Positions 46,576 through 56,559 are shown, numbered from the stretch's first letter. The stretch: 64,000 nt of DNA from Eublepharis macularius (GCF_028583425.1 NC_072801.1:57055766-57119765); one strand, 5' to 3'. Made by a program: numbers and translations. The notes: a model not told the origin generated them from the letters alone.

Positions 46576-48600
46576 AAAAGAATGTAAGAAAAGAATGTAA
46601 GATGAGCATATGGAGGCCTCCAAGAGGAGGGAAAGAAGAAATAGTGTGGGGAAGGGGATGCAGTAGGGTTGCTTAGTGCAAAACTGCTGACTGTTGCAAG
46701 CCCCCTAGCAACCATCTGCCACTGGCAGGCATCCCAAGCAAATGGGTGAACACATTCTGCGCCCTGCCATGCTGATGTCTCTTTCAGAAGTGATATCACT
46801 TGTGGAGCATAAGCACGTATGCACTTTGCACCAGGGCCAAAAATATAATGTGATATTGCAGTGGAAGTGGATTGTGGAAGTGCACGGGCATGGGATACAA
46901 AGGAAAGTGCACACACACCCTCACCTCCCAATCTCCTGTCAACCCTAGGATACAGGGAAAAGTGAAGTACCCCCCACAAGTCCTTGCCGGATCCCTGTCA
47001 CACAACTGGGCCCAGCACAGGCAGCATCACACAGCTGGGTATAGGAGAGAGCTGCTGTGGGGGGGAGGGGGAAAGGTAAAGTCAGGGGGTTAGATAAAGG
47101 AGGGAAAGAAAGAAGCAAGCAGGAAAAGGGGGAGATGCTATGAGGGAATAGGAAAGGGAAAGAGGACAAGGAAAGGAGAAAATGAGATAACCTGCACAAA
47201 TCCTTGTGGGCCCCCCACTTGTGTATGTCCTCGTTTGTGGGAGTACAAAAGAAGGACTTAGTGGAAGGATAAATTCTACTATTGTGAGTTCTTCAGTAGT
47301 GTCTGCCAGGCTCTCTAATCGAAAAGACGTTACCCAAATAGGTACCCATGCAGAGGCTATAACGTGCTAACATATCCTTTTATCACAAATGTGTGTCCTG
47401 GTTAATTAACTTTGGAATCCCCTGTCTATGTACACCAGGCCGGTCCCAGTTTGGGGAATCAGTTTAAAAGAATGAGGAGAAAAACAGCTGTTAAATAAGA
47501 AAAAAATTTATTCCTCTTAGCAAGATACAGAATAAAAAGTGGAAAGGCAAAATCAGCAAAACAAAACAGTAAAACAGCTACATGCAATAAATCAGTGAAA
47601 ACATTTACATACACCTATTTGTCTATGGGTTCCTGCCCATTAGGAAGAGGGGGGCGGGAGAAGTCATACGAGCCTGATCCTGAAGGACAACAAATGGACA
47701 AGAGTACAGTCCAGAAGTAGATCATAAAGTGCAGGTCAGAGGAACTAAAAAAAAGAAGCAGAAGTAGCAAGCCTAGGTGCTTAATTACATTAGGAAGAGT
47801 TGAAATGAAATTCCTGTGCTTGGTTATTGTCTCAGTGACCCAGGTCATTAATCATGACCAGAATGGCCCTTAATTTAATCCCTCCAAGAAGACAATTTGC
47901 AAACAGAGAATGCTCTAGAAGATCTAACTCTGACATCACCAGGTATGCACTCTTTAATCACATTGGATGTTTTAATTTAGGTTCTGCTGACATTCTGAGA
48001 ATGACTTGCACAAAAAAATGGGGTGTGCTCTTTTGGCATAGGTGATTCAGCATGTCTGGACATTGATGTGGCACTATTTTCCCTTTCTCTTCTATCTGAC
48101 CCCCCTTCTCTTTTAGGGGACTTTGTTCTCTCTCTCCTCCTGGTCTTGTAAATAGCAAGAGGTTTTGTAGAGCTCTCCTGTTCAGCCTTGCAAGAGGCAC
48201 CCCCATACTCCCTTATCCCCACCAGCCACTTCAAAAAGGGAATAGTGTTACTTCGATTCTATGTTTCTTTTGCTACTACAAGAATGCAAGTGAATGGGAA
48301 TTAGCTGCAATAAAATTAAGTTTTATCTGTTTGCGATATACTGGCTTGGAGACTGTTTCATCACATGTTATTCCACATTTTCCTACCTATGCAAATCTGC
48401 GATAACTAATTTTCCCCATATTTTCATGTGTGAGGAGTTCACATGCATCAAATAGTCCACATCTTCTTCATGTGCTGATTTCTGGACCTTAGACAGACTT
48501 CAGATGTTCCATTTCCTTCTATACTTAAGGAGATCAGAATATCCTCAGATTTCTGTTATCTGCAATGGGTTTGAATTATCAGAATGTCTCTTTCTGACTG
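46576..48600. other. V2R spacer continued; no gene seen
   Basis: From about 47250 to 47600 the sequence matches 11510-12010 in the other spacer (TATTGTGAGTTCTTCAGTAG region, then the AAGAAAAA.ATTTATTCC region). Frames of up to 153 codons at 46518-46979 overlap on both strands and include part of a simple repeat; no domain was recognised. Confidence 0.5.
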
Positions 48601-48601
48601 A

Positions 48602-48684
48602 GGGCCAAGCTACAAGTGACGAATGGCACTTGAACAGCAAGTGAATTTCTCCCTGTTCACTTGCCTCCACTCAATCCACTTTTT
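48602..48684. mobile_element. Truncated copy of the 118-bp Harbinger-like MITE
   Basis: GGGCCAAGCTACAAGTGACG, then GCACTTGAACAGCAAGTG and TTCTCCCTGTTCACTTGCC match the left two-thirds of the elements at 55904 and 58211. The right arm is missing, replaced by TTTTTTTAATAAAA sequence. Confidence 0.65.
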
Positions 48685-48919
48685 TTAATAAAAAAAATCC
48701 ACTGACACCTTTTAGACTAGCAACATTTCTTTCATATGAGTTTTTGTGAGTCACACCTTATTTCCTCAGTTGTGTGGTGGGAAACCAAACTGGGAATTCT
48801 ATTTAAAGGGACACCAGAGAGGAGGGGATAAAATATAGGGGTGGGTGTGAATTCCATCCTGAATCAAGTGTAAATTTCTGTGAAAATGGCTAGAATGGGA
48901 TAAGCAGTTACAAAAAGGC

Positions 48920-49560
48920 ACTCCCGGAGCGCGCCTGCGCGCTTACCCGGGTGCCTCCATTTGCGCGCATGCACGGAGGGAGAGGCGACGGCTTTCCCGG
49001 GCATCCGGGTGCTTGGCTGGGGCGGGGCTTGTAGCCGTTATAGGCACACCCCGCCTTTTCCCTCCGTGCAGTGCTTGGCAAGCTCGTTGGGAGGAGGACG
49101 CACGGCCGCGACTTGCTCTTTGGGCTGCGTCGGGCCCGCTCTCCTCGGCCAGCAGCAGCTCCGCTTTGCTGCTTCGGCTTGCCTCGGCCGACGGGAGTCG
49201 GCGCGGTTTGGTCTGGGCTGGGATCTTCCTCGGGCGGCGGCCTCGTTGCTGGAGGCTTCGTCCCGGGGTTTGGCGTTCCGGGCGGGGGCTTCCCGTCAGT
49301 CGAGCCTCGCGTGGAGCCTTTTAGCGGCGGCGCGGCTTTCTGCCGGCCTGGCTGCTGGGGTTCCCGCCTCCGCGCCGCGTGTTTTCCCTGTCCTGCTGGA
49401 ATAGTCGGGCCTTTTCTTTGGGGGGGGAAGGGGTGGTAGCGGGTTTCCATCCCGCTCTGGAAGGGGCATTCCTTTTTCTGGGGTGTTTGTCCCCTTTTTT
49501 CCCCCAAGCTTGGGATCGGCTCAACTGCCGGGTGGTGATAACCCCCCCCCGCTTTGGGAC
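48920..49560 (+). promoter_or_regulatory. CpG-rich leader of the Ngaro element
   Basis: Base composition changes sharply at about 48925 to CpG-dense sequence (GGAGCGCGCCTGCGCGC, CATTTGCGCGCATGCACGG). It is the densest CpG stretch in the window. It lies before the first frame, so it probably holds the element's promoter. Overlapping frames on both strands here are composition artefacts. Confidence 0.5.
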
Positions 49561-49564
49561 AGCT

Positions 49565-49705
49565 AGTTGGGTAGGGGTTAAGAGCGCAGGACTCTAAGCT
49601 TGAGTGCTGGGGTTGATTTCCCCCTCATTCACTTGAAGCTAGCGGGGTGCCTTGGGTCAGTCACAGCTCTGTCAGAGCTCTCTCAGCCCACCCACCTCAC
49701 AGTGT
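49565..49705 (+). mobile_element. SINE fragment within the Ngaro leader
   Basis: GTAGGGGTTAAGAGCGCAGG, then ATTCACTTGAAGCTAGCGG, GGGTCAGTCACAGCTCTGTC and CAGCCCACCCACCTCACAG match the head and body of the SINE at 43209-43400. The tail is missing and sequence returns to Ngaro-like DNA. It sits between the CpG-rich leader and the first frame. Confidence 0.7.
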
Positions 49706-49866
49706 TTACGGGTTGGTGGTGGGTTCCAGGCAGGGTTTAGGCTTCAGGGCATTTCCTGGTTCTGGTGGCTTTGACTTGGGTTCAGTGGGGGCTGCGTTTC
49801 GTCAGCAGCCCATTTGGGGACCTAGGGGCAATTGATTTGGTTGGGGTCCTTGGCCACTCCTAGACC

Positions 49867-51378
49867 ATGCCTCCTAAAAAGGGAGTGGGTAATAGCAAGG
49901 GCAAGCAGCCCGCCAGGCGCCCTATTGCCAAGCGACCATTGCCGGTGTCTTCCTCGGATGAGGAAGATGTAGAGTCGGCTAGGCAGGAGATTTTGGCAAA
50001 ATTGGCCGCTCTGGAATCCGCCAGAGGTGGCTCTTCCAGGCATGCGGTTGGGAGTAGGGCTGGCAGGGCTTCGAAGAGAGTTTCACAGGCCACTTTTCAG
50101 CGGGAGGTCCTCACCCGTCTCTCTGCTTTGGAAGGTCCAACAGGTGCCGGCGCTGGTGGCGGAATGGATCGGCAGGAGGACCTGGAGGCTGCTGGGAGTG
50201 CTGCCCAAGTGGAGGAAGAGGTTGCTGAAGTGGCAGAGATTCCTCAGATCGCGGTTGCAGTGGATCAGCCCGAGCAGGAGGGTAGGTCTCCTGCACCACT
50301 TACGCCACATTCTTGGCCCTGGGGGCCAGTTGTCCCAGCTGCCAACCCGGCTAATTGGGGATCACAGTTTGCGCACGCCCCTATTGCCGGGTCGGCTGTT
50401 TGGCCTGGGCACTCTTTCCAGCCGCAGTCGGTTGGCGGGGGGCAATGGCAGTCTTGGGGTCAGCAGGTTCCCCCAGTTCAGCAGGGATTTGTGCCCTCTG
50501 GCTCTACTCCGGGCACGTCTTCTGCCTCGGCTAGTGCTGGTTTTGGTGTGCAACCCTTTGCGCAATCCCAGGGCCTCTGGCCGCCTTATCAAGTCGCCCC
50601 TTACTATCAACCTACTCCGTTGGGGGTTTTGCCCTACAGGGCTACCCCGTTTGGGGATGCGGCGCTCCCATTGGGAGATCATCTGACCCCAGCCACCAGG
50701 GACAAGATACTCCGTGGCGAGTTTGTCGATGTCTTTACCCTTCTTTTCCGGGAGCTGGAAAAGAAGGATAAGGAGGACATGGACGATCGCGACAAGGAGA
50801 GGCTTAAAAGGCGCAAGGTGGATCGTACCTGGTCCAATTGGCTGCCCGGCATGCTGATTTATGCTGGGGTTATTGCCCGGGCTCAACCCCAGCGGGCGGC
50901 TCCCTTGTTTCAATATATTGATATTGTTTACAGGGGATATACGGACTTCGTCGGTGCTGCTTGGATGCAGTACGACGAAGAGTTCCGGATGCGCGCAGCT
51001 GCCGACCCCACTTTACCTTGGGACCGGATCCATCAGCAGCTATGGTTGCAGTTGATGGCTCCAGCCAAGCCCAATCTGGGCGATAGGGCTGATAGCGGGC
51101 ATTTGTTGCACAAGCTTAGCACCCCTTCTGGTACCCGCGCCTCAGCGGGGCAGTCGGTTCAGCCCCGACTGCTTTGTTGGGACTTTGCATATCAGGGTGT
51201 GTGTTCCAGGAAGGGGTGTGGGTTTAAGCACGAGTGCCCAAGGTGCAGGGGTTCCCACCCCTTTTCTGCCTGCCCTCGCCCCAAGCCTCGGGGCGGAGGT
51301 AAGCGCCCTGGGGGCGGGACAAGTCAGCCAGCTGTTGACAAGGGGTCCTACCCCCATAAATCTGAAGGCACTGGCTAG
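49867..51378 (+). CDS. Ngaro gag-like protein
   Basis: 503 codons starting MPPKKGVGNSKGKQP. The N-terminal part is basic and rich in A, Q and P, and a short acidic stretch (SSSDEEDVE) lies near residue 33. The middle (about 270-400) has a helical region with LTPATRDKILRGEFVDVFTL and KDRERLKRRKVDRTW-like charged sequence. The C-terminus carries zinc-binding clusters, CWDFAYQGVCSRKGCGFKH and CPRCRGSHPFSAC, as expected of a nucleic-acid-binding gag of DIRS/Ngaro elements. It overlaps the next frame by 194 bp. The assignment rests on position, size and zinc clusters. The frame is open. Confidence 0.75.
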   Translation: MPPKKGVGNSKGKQPARRPIAKRPLPVSSSDEEDVESARQEILAKLAALESARGGSSRHAVGSRAGRASKRVSQATFQREVLTRLSALEGPTGAGAGGGMDRQEDLEAAGSAAQVEEEVAEVAEIPQIAVAVDQPEQEGRSPAPLTPHSWPWGPVVPAANPANWGSQFAHAPIAGSAVWPGHSFQPQSVGGGQWQSWGQQVPPVQQGFVPSGSTPGTSSASASAGFGVQPFAQSQGLWPPYQVAPYYQPTPLGVLPYRATPFGDAALPLGDHLTPATRDKILRGEFVDVFTLLFRELEKKDKEDMDDRDKERLKRRKVDRTWSNWLPGMLIYAGVIARAQPQRAAPLFQYIDIVYRGYTDFVGAAWMQYDEEFRMRAAADPTLPWDRIHQQLWLQLMAPAKPNLGDRADSGHLLHKLSTPSGTRASAGQSVQPRLLCWDFAYQGVCSRKGCGFKHECPRCRGSHPFSACPRPKPRGGGKRPGGGTSQPAVDKGSYPHKSEGTG

Positions 51379-52954
51379 GGTCTTGCGGGGATACCCCGAC
51401 CGTGCCTCCGCCCAGTACCTGTTAGATGGTTTTACGCACGATTTTCGTATTCCCTTCCAGGGCCCTCGGGCCCCCTTCATGTCGTCAAATTTGCGTTCAG
51501 TGAACGGCTTGGAGGAAGTTGTTCGACTTAAAATTTCCAAGGAATGTGCTGACGGGCGGGTTTTAGGCCCCTTTGCAGCTCCCCCGGTACCTAACTTGAG
51601 GGTGTCCCCTCTTGGGGTTGTGCCTAAGAAGGCACCTGGTGAGTATCGATTGATACATCACCTGTCCTTTCCCAGGGGGGACTCCGTTAACGATGCCATT
51701 CCAGAGCATCTGTGTACTGTTCGGTACACGTCTTTTGACGAGGCTGTTAGGATGGTGAAGCGCAATGGGCTGGGTGCGGAGATGGCTAAATGTGACATTA
51801 AGTCTGCATTTCGCCTTCTTCCTGTTCACCCGGGGGACTTCGAGCTGTTAGGTTTTTCTTTCGATGGCCAATTTTATATGGATAGGGCGCTCCCTATGGG
51901 GTGTTCTGTTTCCTGCGCGGCCTTCGAGAAATTTAGCTCATTCTTGGAATGGGCCTTGGGTCAGAGGCAGCAATGCCATGACTCCGCCCACTACCTTGAT
52001 GATTTTATTTTTTGTGGCCCCCAGGGAACGGGCCAATGCGCCCGGTTGCTGGCGGGCTTCATGGCCTTGGCGGATGAGCTTGGAGTCCCCCTGGCCCATG
52101 AAAAGACGGAGGGTCCAGCCCAGGTCCTTACGTACCTGGGGATCGAGATTGATACTGTCTCGCAGACTTTGCGTCTGCCATTTGTCAAGGTGGCTGATTT
52201 GCGGATGCGCCTTGCGGCGCTTCTGGGCAAACGGAAGGCTTCCCTCCGCGAGCTGCAGCAGGTTGTAGGTCACCTGAACTTCGCATGTAAGGCGGTGGCG
52301 CCAGGACGGGCCTTTCTGAGGCGCCTGTGCGACGCCATGTCGGGGCTACGTCTGCCCCACCATAGGGTTCGGCTGTCGCTGGGGGTCAGGGAAGACCTTA
52401 AGGTTTGGGAGGACTTTCTCTCGTCCTTTAATGGAGTTCTGATGTGGCGGGAAGAGCTGTTGTTAGAGGCAGAATTACGGGTGGCATCGGATGCCGCCGG
52501 GGCTACAGGCTTCGGTGTCTTTTTCCGTGGTCACTGGTGCGCTGAATCCTGGCCGGCAGCTTGGCACAATCAGGGCATCACCAAGGATTTAACGTTTTTG
52601 GAATTTTTTCCAATCTTGGTGGCACTCTGGTTGTGGGGGGATGAACTGGCAAACCGTGTTGTCCACTTTTGGTGTGATAACATGGCTGTGGTTCATGTTA
52701 TCAATTCCCTCTCGGCCAGGTCGCCTAGGGTCATGCGACTGGTCAGGCCATTCACGCTCCGTTGCCTTCAGCTCAACATCCTGTTTAGGGCACGACATGT
52801 TCCCGGTATTGATAATGGCGTGGCGGACGCTCTGTCTCGCCAGCAGATGGAGCGGTTTCGTCAGCTGGCCCCCGAGGCCGATCCCATGCCATCCCTGATG
52901 CCTCTGGAACTGTGGAGTCTTGGAGGGACGAAGTGCACAGAGCCATCCGTTTAG
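51185..52954 (+). CDS. Ngaro reverse transcriptase-RNase H
   Basis: The open frame has 589 codons; the true start is probably inside it, after the gag overlap. RT signatures in order: GPFAAPPVPNLRVSPLGVVP, YRLIHHLSFPRGDSVNDAI, MAKCDIKSAFRLLPVHP (motif A), ALPMGCSVSCAAFEKFSS (motif B) and HYLDDFIFCG (motif C, YLDD), then TYLGIEIDT. The DIRS-type RNase H follows: RVASDAAGATGFGVFF, LEFFPILVAL, FWCDNMAVVHVIN and RHVPGIDNGVADALSR, with the expected acidic residues. It copies the element's RNA into DNA. The 3' end overlaps the recombinase frame by 43 bp. Confidence 0.9.
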   Translation: MHIRVCVPGRGVGLSTSAQGAGVPTPFLPALAPSLGAEVSALGAGQVSQLLTRGPTPINLKALARVLRGYPDRASAQYLLDGFTHDFRIPFQGPRAPFMSSNLRSVNGLEEVVRLKISKECADGRVLGPFAAPPVPNLRVSPLGVVPKKAPGEYRLIHHLSFPRGDSVNDAIPEHLCTVRYTSFDEAVRMVKRNGLGAEMAKCDIKSAFRLLPVHPGDFELLGFSFDGQFYMDRALPMGCSVSCAAFEKFSSFLEWALGQRQQCHDSAHYLDDFIFCGPQGTGQCARLLAGFMALADELGVPLAHEKTEGPAQVLTYLGIEIDTVSQTLRLPFVKVADLRMRLAALLGKRKASLRELQQVVGHLNFACKAVAPGRAFLRRLCDAMSGLRLPHHRVRLSLGVREDLKVWEDFLSSFNGVLMWREELLLEAELRVASDAAGATGFGVFFRGHWCAESWPAAWHNQGITKDLTFLEFFPILVALWLWGDELANRVVHFWCDNMAVVHVINSLSARSPRVMRLVRPFTLRCLQLNILFRARHVPGIDNGVADALSRQQMERFRQLAPEADPMPSLMPLELWSLGGTKCTEPSV

Positions 52955-53832
52955 CCATCGCCCCTAGAACAAGAAGGTCGTATGATCGCGCTGTGCGGCA
53001 GTTTGGGGGTTTCCGACTGGAGGCTGGTTTGGAGCAGATTTGGCCCATTCCAGCTGAGCATCTTATGCAGTTTTGCATCAATAGGAAGTTGAGCGGCCTT
53101 TCTGTGAAGTCCATTAGAGGGCTTCTGGCTGCCCTGGCCTTTGATAGCAAGGCGCGGGGATTTCAGGAGGTGACTGGGGACTTTAGGTTGCGCAAGATGC
53201 TGGAGGGTTGGTCTCGGGAGGTAGGTTCCCAGCCTGACGCCAGGCAGCCTATTTCTCCTTCCATCCTTAAGGGGTTAGGTGACACCTGGCAGTCGGTATG
53301 CTCTTCTGACTATGAAGCGGCGCTTTTCCATGCTGCTGCGCTCACGGCCTTCTTTGGGGCCCTCAGAATTGGGGAGTTGGTGGCCAAGTCCCGTACGGAC
53401 TCATCACAGCGTGCGCTGTTGGTGGGAGATGTGCAGTTTGCAGGGGATGCAGTTTCACTTCGGCTCAGACGGTCCAAAACCGACCAACATTGCAAGGGGT
53501 CTGTGGTTCGGCTTGGATCCTGTGTTGACGCAGAGTTATGCCCGGTACGAGGGTTGCGCTTGTATCTGGAGAAGCGCGGGTCTGACGATGGTCTCTTATT
53601 TCGCCATCTGGATGCGTCCCCATTGACTCGGTACCAATTCTGGGCGGTTACCGAAAAGGCCTTGGGTAAGCTTGGTCTTGTGGGTTTCAAGTTCTGTACC
53701 CATTCGTTTCGGATAGGGGCGGCCTCTACAGCTGCTGCGATGGGCTACCCAGAAGCAGCCATTCGCAGAGTTGGGCGGTGGCGGTCGGCAGCGTACCGGG
53801 GGTATGTCCGTCCTCTGCCGGCCCCGTTATGA
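52912..53832 (+). CDS. Ngaro tyrosine recombinase
   Basis: 306 codons. The N-terminal part, AIAPRTRRSYDRAVRQFGGF, resembles a SAM-like core-binding domain. The catalytic domain shows ALTAFFGALRIGELVAKS (first arginine), LRLRRSKTDQHCKGSV (the KTD beta-hairpin lysine), FCTHSFRIGAASTAAAMG (HxxR) and IRRVGRWRSAAYRGYVRP (tryptophan and the tyrosine nucleophile region). Enzymes of this family insert circular DIRS-type DNA by site-specific recombination. It ends three bases before the hydrolase frame opens. Confidence 0.9.
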   Translation: MESWRDEVHRAIRLAIAPRTRRSYDRAVRQFGGFRLEAGLEQIWPIPAEHLMQFCINRKLSGLSVKSIRGLLAALAFDSKARGFQEVTGDFRLRKMLEGWSREVGSQPDARQPISPSILKGLGDTWQSVCSSDYEAALFHAAALTAFFGALRIGELVAKSRTDSSQRALLVGDVQFAGDAVSLRLRRSKTDQHCKGSVVRLGSCVDAELCPVRGLRLYLEKRGSDDGLLFRHLDASPLTRYQFWAVTEKALGKLGLVGFKFCTHSFRIGAASTAAAMGYPEAAIRRVGRWRSAAYRGYVRPLPAPL

Positions 53833-53835
53833 TTT

Positions 53836-54465
53836 GTGGCTGATTGTGTTTTTTCTTCTTCAGGTGCTGTGGTTCGCTTTGGGAGGTGTCGGATCCTCAT
53901 CTGCGGGCACAGCATGATCTTCTGGGCCGCCCATCAGGCTAAGAGGACGCATTTGGGGTCCCAGCTTGGCCTCAGTCGATGGGCGCAAATTGAGTGGCAG
54001 GGCCGTCGGGGCCTGCGGTGGCCGGGCCTGTTGCCTCTCTTGTTTGGGGGACGGTGTGCACCTCCCCCGCATTTCTTAGTGATACATTTAGGTGGGAATG
54101 ATTTAGGTTGGGTCAAAGGTAAGGCCCTTACGCTGCAGGCACAGGCCGATTTAGAGTTTATTGGGCAGCGTTGGCCCGGGGTCCTGATAATGTGGTCAGC
54201 CATCCTCCCACGTCGTGTGTGGAGGGAGGCTTTGGATCACGAAGGGGTCGAACGGGCTAGGCGGAAGGCCAATAAGGCTATGTTTAAGGCTTTGGGTGCA
54301 GGGCTGGGGGTCTATTTGCCCCATCCCCAGATTAGGGACACGTATGCTGACCTTTACCGGGGAGATGGTGTCCATCTGTCCTTTAAGGGCAATGAGATCT
54401 TTTTGAATGACTTGCGGCAAGGGTTGTGGTTAGCCCTGCAGGAGATGTGGGGCGTTAGGGCCTAA
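53836..54465 (+). CDS. Ngaro SGNH-type hydrolase
   Basis: 209 codons in the same frame as the recombinase after its stop. The open frame begins at a GTG, and the first ATG is further in. A pyrimidine tract ending TTCTTCTTCAG at about 53863 resembles a splice acceptor, so a spliced message is possible (inference). The four SGNH blocks can be read: ILICGHSMIFW (block I, serine in GHS), PPHFLVIHLGGNDLG (block III, GxND), and GDGVHLSFKGNEIFLN (block V, DxxH). Proteins of this fold are esterases or lipases; their role in Ngaro elements is unknown. The relic at 23.2-24.5 kb derives from the same gene. Confidence 0.85.
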   Translation: MADCVFSSSGAVVRFGRCRILICGHSMIFWAAHQAKRTHLGSQLGLSRWAQIEWQGRRGLRWPGLLPLLFGGRCAPPPHFLVIHLGGNDLGWVKGKALTLQAQADLEFIGQRWPGVLIMWSAILPRRVWREALDHEGVERARRKANKAMFKALGAGLGVYLPHPQIRDTYADLYRGDGVHLSFKGNEIFLNDLRQGLWLALQEMWGVRA

Positions 54466-54900
54466 GCAGAGGCTTGGCCCTAACGGTGGCAGGTTAGCCG
54501 GGGTAGGCAGAGCGGGCTGGTGAGCACCCGGTGGCACATCCCCATTGGTGGGGAATGGGGGTCTGTCTCGGATCGGCTGGCGGGCTTTACGGCTGCCAGC
54601 TGAGAGGGCAGACTGCCCTGGGACCCCCTGGAAAAGGCCTTCCCTCGGGCTTTACGGCTGGGGTGTATGGCGCTTTGAAGGGGGGAACCATTCGCCTGGC
54701 CGGCTGGGTTACAGCCATGCATTGCAGGGCTCGCGCCTAGGGCAGGGGGTTGCTCGCCCATGCAGTATCAGGAGCTGGTCAGTGTGACCTTCTCGCTCGA
54801 ACTGTACCGCTAGTTACACCCTTGCCGTTACTAGTTCCTAGTTTAAATTAGATTTGTTTGGTCAATAAATGGCCCTGTTTCACCCAAGCCTTGTGTCCGT

Positions 54901-55592
54901 CTCTTCTTTCCGAATATGGGGGCAAATAGATATGCACAGTGATAAAGGCATCTCAGATTCCTACACACACACACGTAGCAATTTTGGTTTGAGGGGGAAA
55001 GTATTTATAGATAGTTTCAGGTGGGTAGCCATGTTAGTCTGTAGTAGAAGAGCCTGATTCTGGCTTGGATTTAAGAATTATACTGGCCATTGCTAAGTTT
55101 TTTGCACAAGTAATTAAATTTCAAGGATTTTTAAGACTGGCAAATGTAAGTTTATTTTAAAATTACCTGTTTGTTCTAGTAGTATTTAGTGTGACATTCC
55201 CCAAGCCCTGTTGGCCAGATGAGCAGTATCATTAAAGTAAATTATTACTTCTCAACAGAGTTTCTTTTATTCTACTTAGCTGAATTCCAAATGAGCCAAG
55301 GCTTTGGAATGACATTAAATAAAGGTTCAGAAACACTCATCTAAAGCCAGATTTTTGGGGTGAGGGTGAATTTTCATCAAGGATGGCGTCTTGAATATAG
55401 AACATAAATGAATATAACTTTGTATAAAATAATTAGAGGTACTCTTTTCACATTTTTTAGTGTAAAAAAAAATTCACCCACTGATGAAGGAAACAGAATT
55501 TGATTCAGAAGTTCCATTCCAATACTATTCATATGTTCACCCTACGCTTCCTCGATCAGCTCAGAACAGCATACCTGTTTCTTCTTTTCTCC
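54901..55592. other. V2R spacer; no gene seen
   Basis: A short piece GGGTAGCCATGTTAGTCTGT at about 55022 belongs to the repeat at 46287. From about 55200 to 55330 (ATTATTACTTCTCAACAGAG, CTACTTAGCTGAATTCCAAA) the sequence matches 12015-12090 of the other spacer. Confidence 0.5.
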
Positions 55593-55765
55593 ATAAGAAC
55601 CTAAGAACAGCCCTGCTGGATCAGACCAGTAGTCCATCTAGTCCAGTATCCTATCTCGTACGGTGGCCAACCAGCTATGAGGGAAGGCCAGCAACAGGGC
55701 AGAGAGGCAAAGGCATACACCCAGCACTGGTATTCAGAGGTGTACAGTCTCTGAATGTGAAAGTT
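55593..55765 (+). mobile_element. CR1/L3-like dispersed repeat fragment
   Basis: ATAAGAACCTAAGAACAGCC, CTGCTGGATCAGACCAGTAG, TCCATCTAGTCCAGTATCCT and TGGTATTCAGAGGTGTACAG form the well-known amniote repeat in which 'GGATCAG.CCAGTGGTCCATCTAGTCCAGCATCCTG' is typical. It is diverged and has no coding content. Confidence 0.65.
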
Positions 55766-55903
55766 CCCTTTAATCACCATTTTCACTGTCATAACAAGTT
55801 AGGCTGAGACAGTATGATTGCCATAAGGTCACCGGGTCAGTGTAACGACTGAATTAGGATTTGAACATGAATCTCGTCTGTGCTAATCCACACTTGACTC
55901 TTA

Positions 55904-56021
55904 GGGTGAAGCTACAAGTGACGAATGACACTTGAACGGCAAGTGTATTTCTCCCTGTTCACTTGCACTCCACTCAATCCACTTGCTGTTCAAGTGTCAT
56001 TTGTCACTTGTAGCTTGGCCC
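55904..56021. mobile_element. Harbinger-like MITE (118 bp), TTA target site
   Basis: Arms GGGTGAAGCTACAAGTGACG and, in complement, GGGCCAAGCTACAAGTGACA, with ACACTTGAACGGCAAGTG mirrored inside. TTA flanks both ends (55901-55903, 56022-56024). Its twin at 58211-58328 has exactly the same length. Confidence 0.8.
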
Positions 56022-56139
56022 TTAGTGATAGCTGTAGCTCATTAAATTAAAACTTTCCTGGCTGGATGAGATTTCTCCAGTCAATGGAGTATTGTTCATA
56101 AGAACTATTTTTCATGAATGTTCTTATTAATAATTTTCC

Positions 56140-56345
56140 TATTAATAAACTGCAATGTTGATAACTTCATTTATTTGGAAACATAACCTTCTGCCAATTA
56201 ACACAGTGTTTGACACAGAGAGATCCCTGTCTTTCGGTGCTACACCTCTGAAGATGCCAGTCACAGCTGCTGGTGAAAGGTCAGGAACTACAATGCCAAG
56301 ACCACGGCAATACAGCCCGGAAAATCCACAACAACCATCGAAACA
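56140..56345 (+). repeat. L1 relic followed by second copy of the dispersed repeat
   Basis: MLITSFIWKHNLLPIN at 56155-56202 is the partner of the L1 relic at 12484. From about 56205 the dispersed repeat seen at 5600-5757 begins (GAGAGATCCCTGTCTTTCGG, CTGAAGATGCCAGTCACAGC) and ends at CAACAACCATCG. It lies inside the L1 relic, so it is younger than the V2R-unit duplication. Confidence 0.55.
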
Positions 56346-56559
56346 GAAAAGTCTTCACCTGCTAGTGGAAAACAGTGATAGAGGGAGACAGGCAGATCTC
56401 CCTGAGGAGGGAGTTCCAAAGTTTAGGAGCCAAAACCAAAAAGGCCCAGTTCTTCGGTTGCCACTTGTCTAACCTCAGGTTGCAGGAGCACCAGAAGCAA
56501 GGCCTCTGAAGATGATTGGAGTGGACCAGCAGGTTGAGATGGGAGAAATTGCTCTTTAA

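Larger units (their letters stand above)
48920..54900 (+). mobile_element. Ngaro/DIRS-type tyrosine-recombinase retroelement, looks whole
   Basis: About 6 kb with a CpG-rich leader (48920-49560) and four open frames in order: gag-like (49867-51378), RT-RNase H (51185-52954), tyrosine recombinase (52912-53832) and SGNH hydrolase (53836-54465), then a GC-rich 3' region and AATAAA at 54864. By established knowledge, DIRS-superfamily elements use a tyrosine recombinase in place of an integrase, and the Ngaro group often carries an SGNH hydrolase. No breaks were noticed by eye in the four frames, so it is probably young. Ngaro elements are bounded by split direct repeats and leave no target duplication; the repeats could not be resolved by eye, so the outer limits are approximate. 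It interrupts the V2R spacer between the parts paralogous to 11-12 kb. Confidence 0.82.

Noticed and set aside
48908-49507. Frames of up to 199 codons on both strands in CpG-rich sequence
   Set aside because: GC-rich DNA has few stops. The frames overlap antisense to one another and lie in the Ngaro leader.
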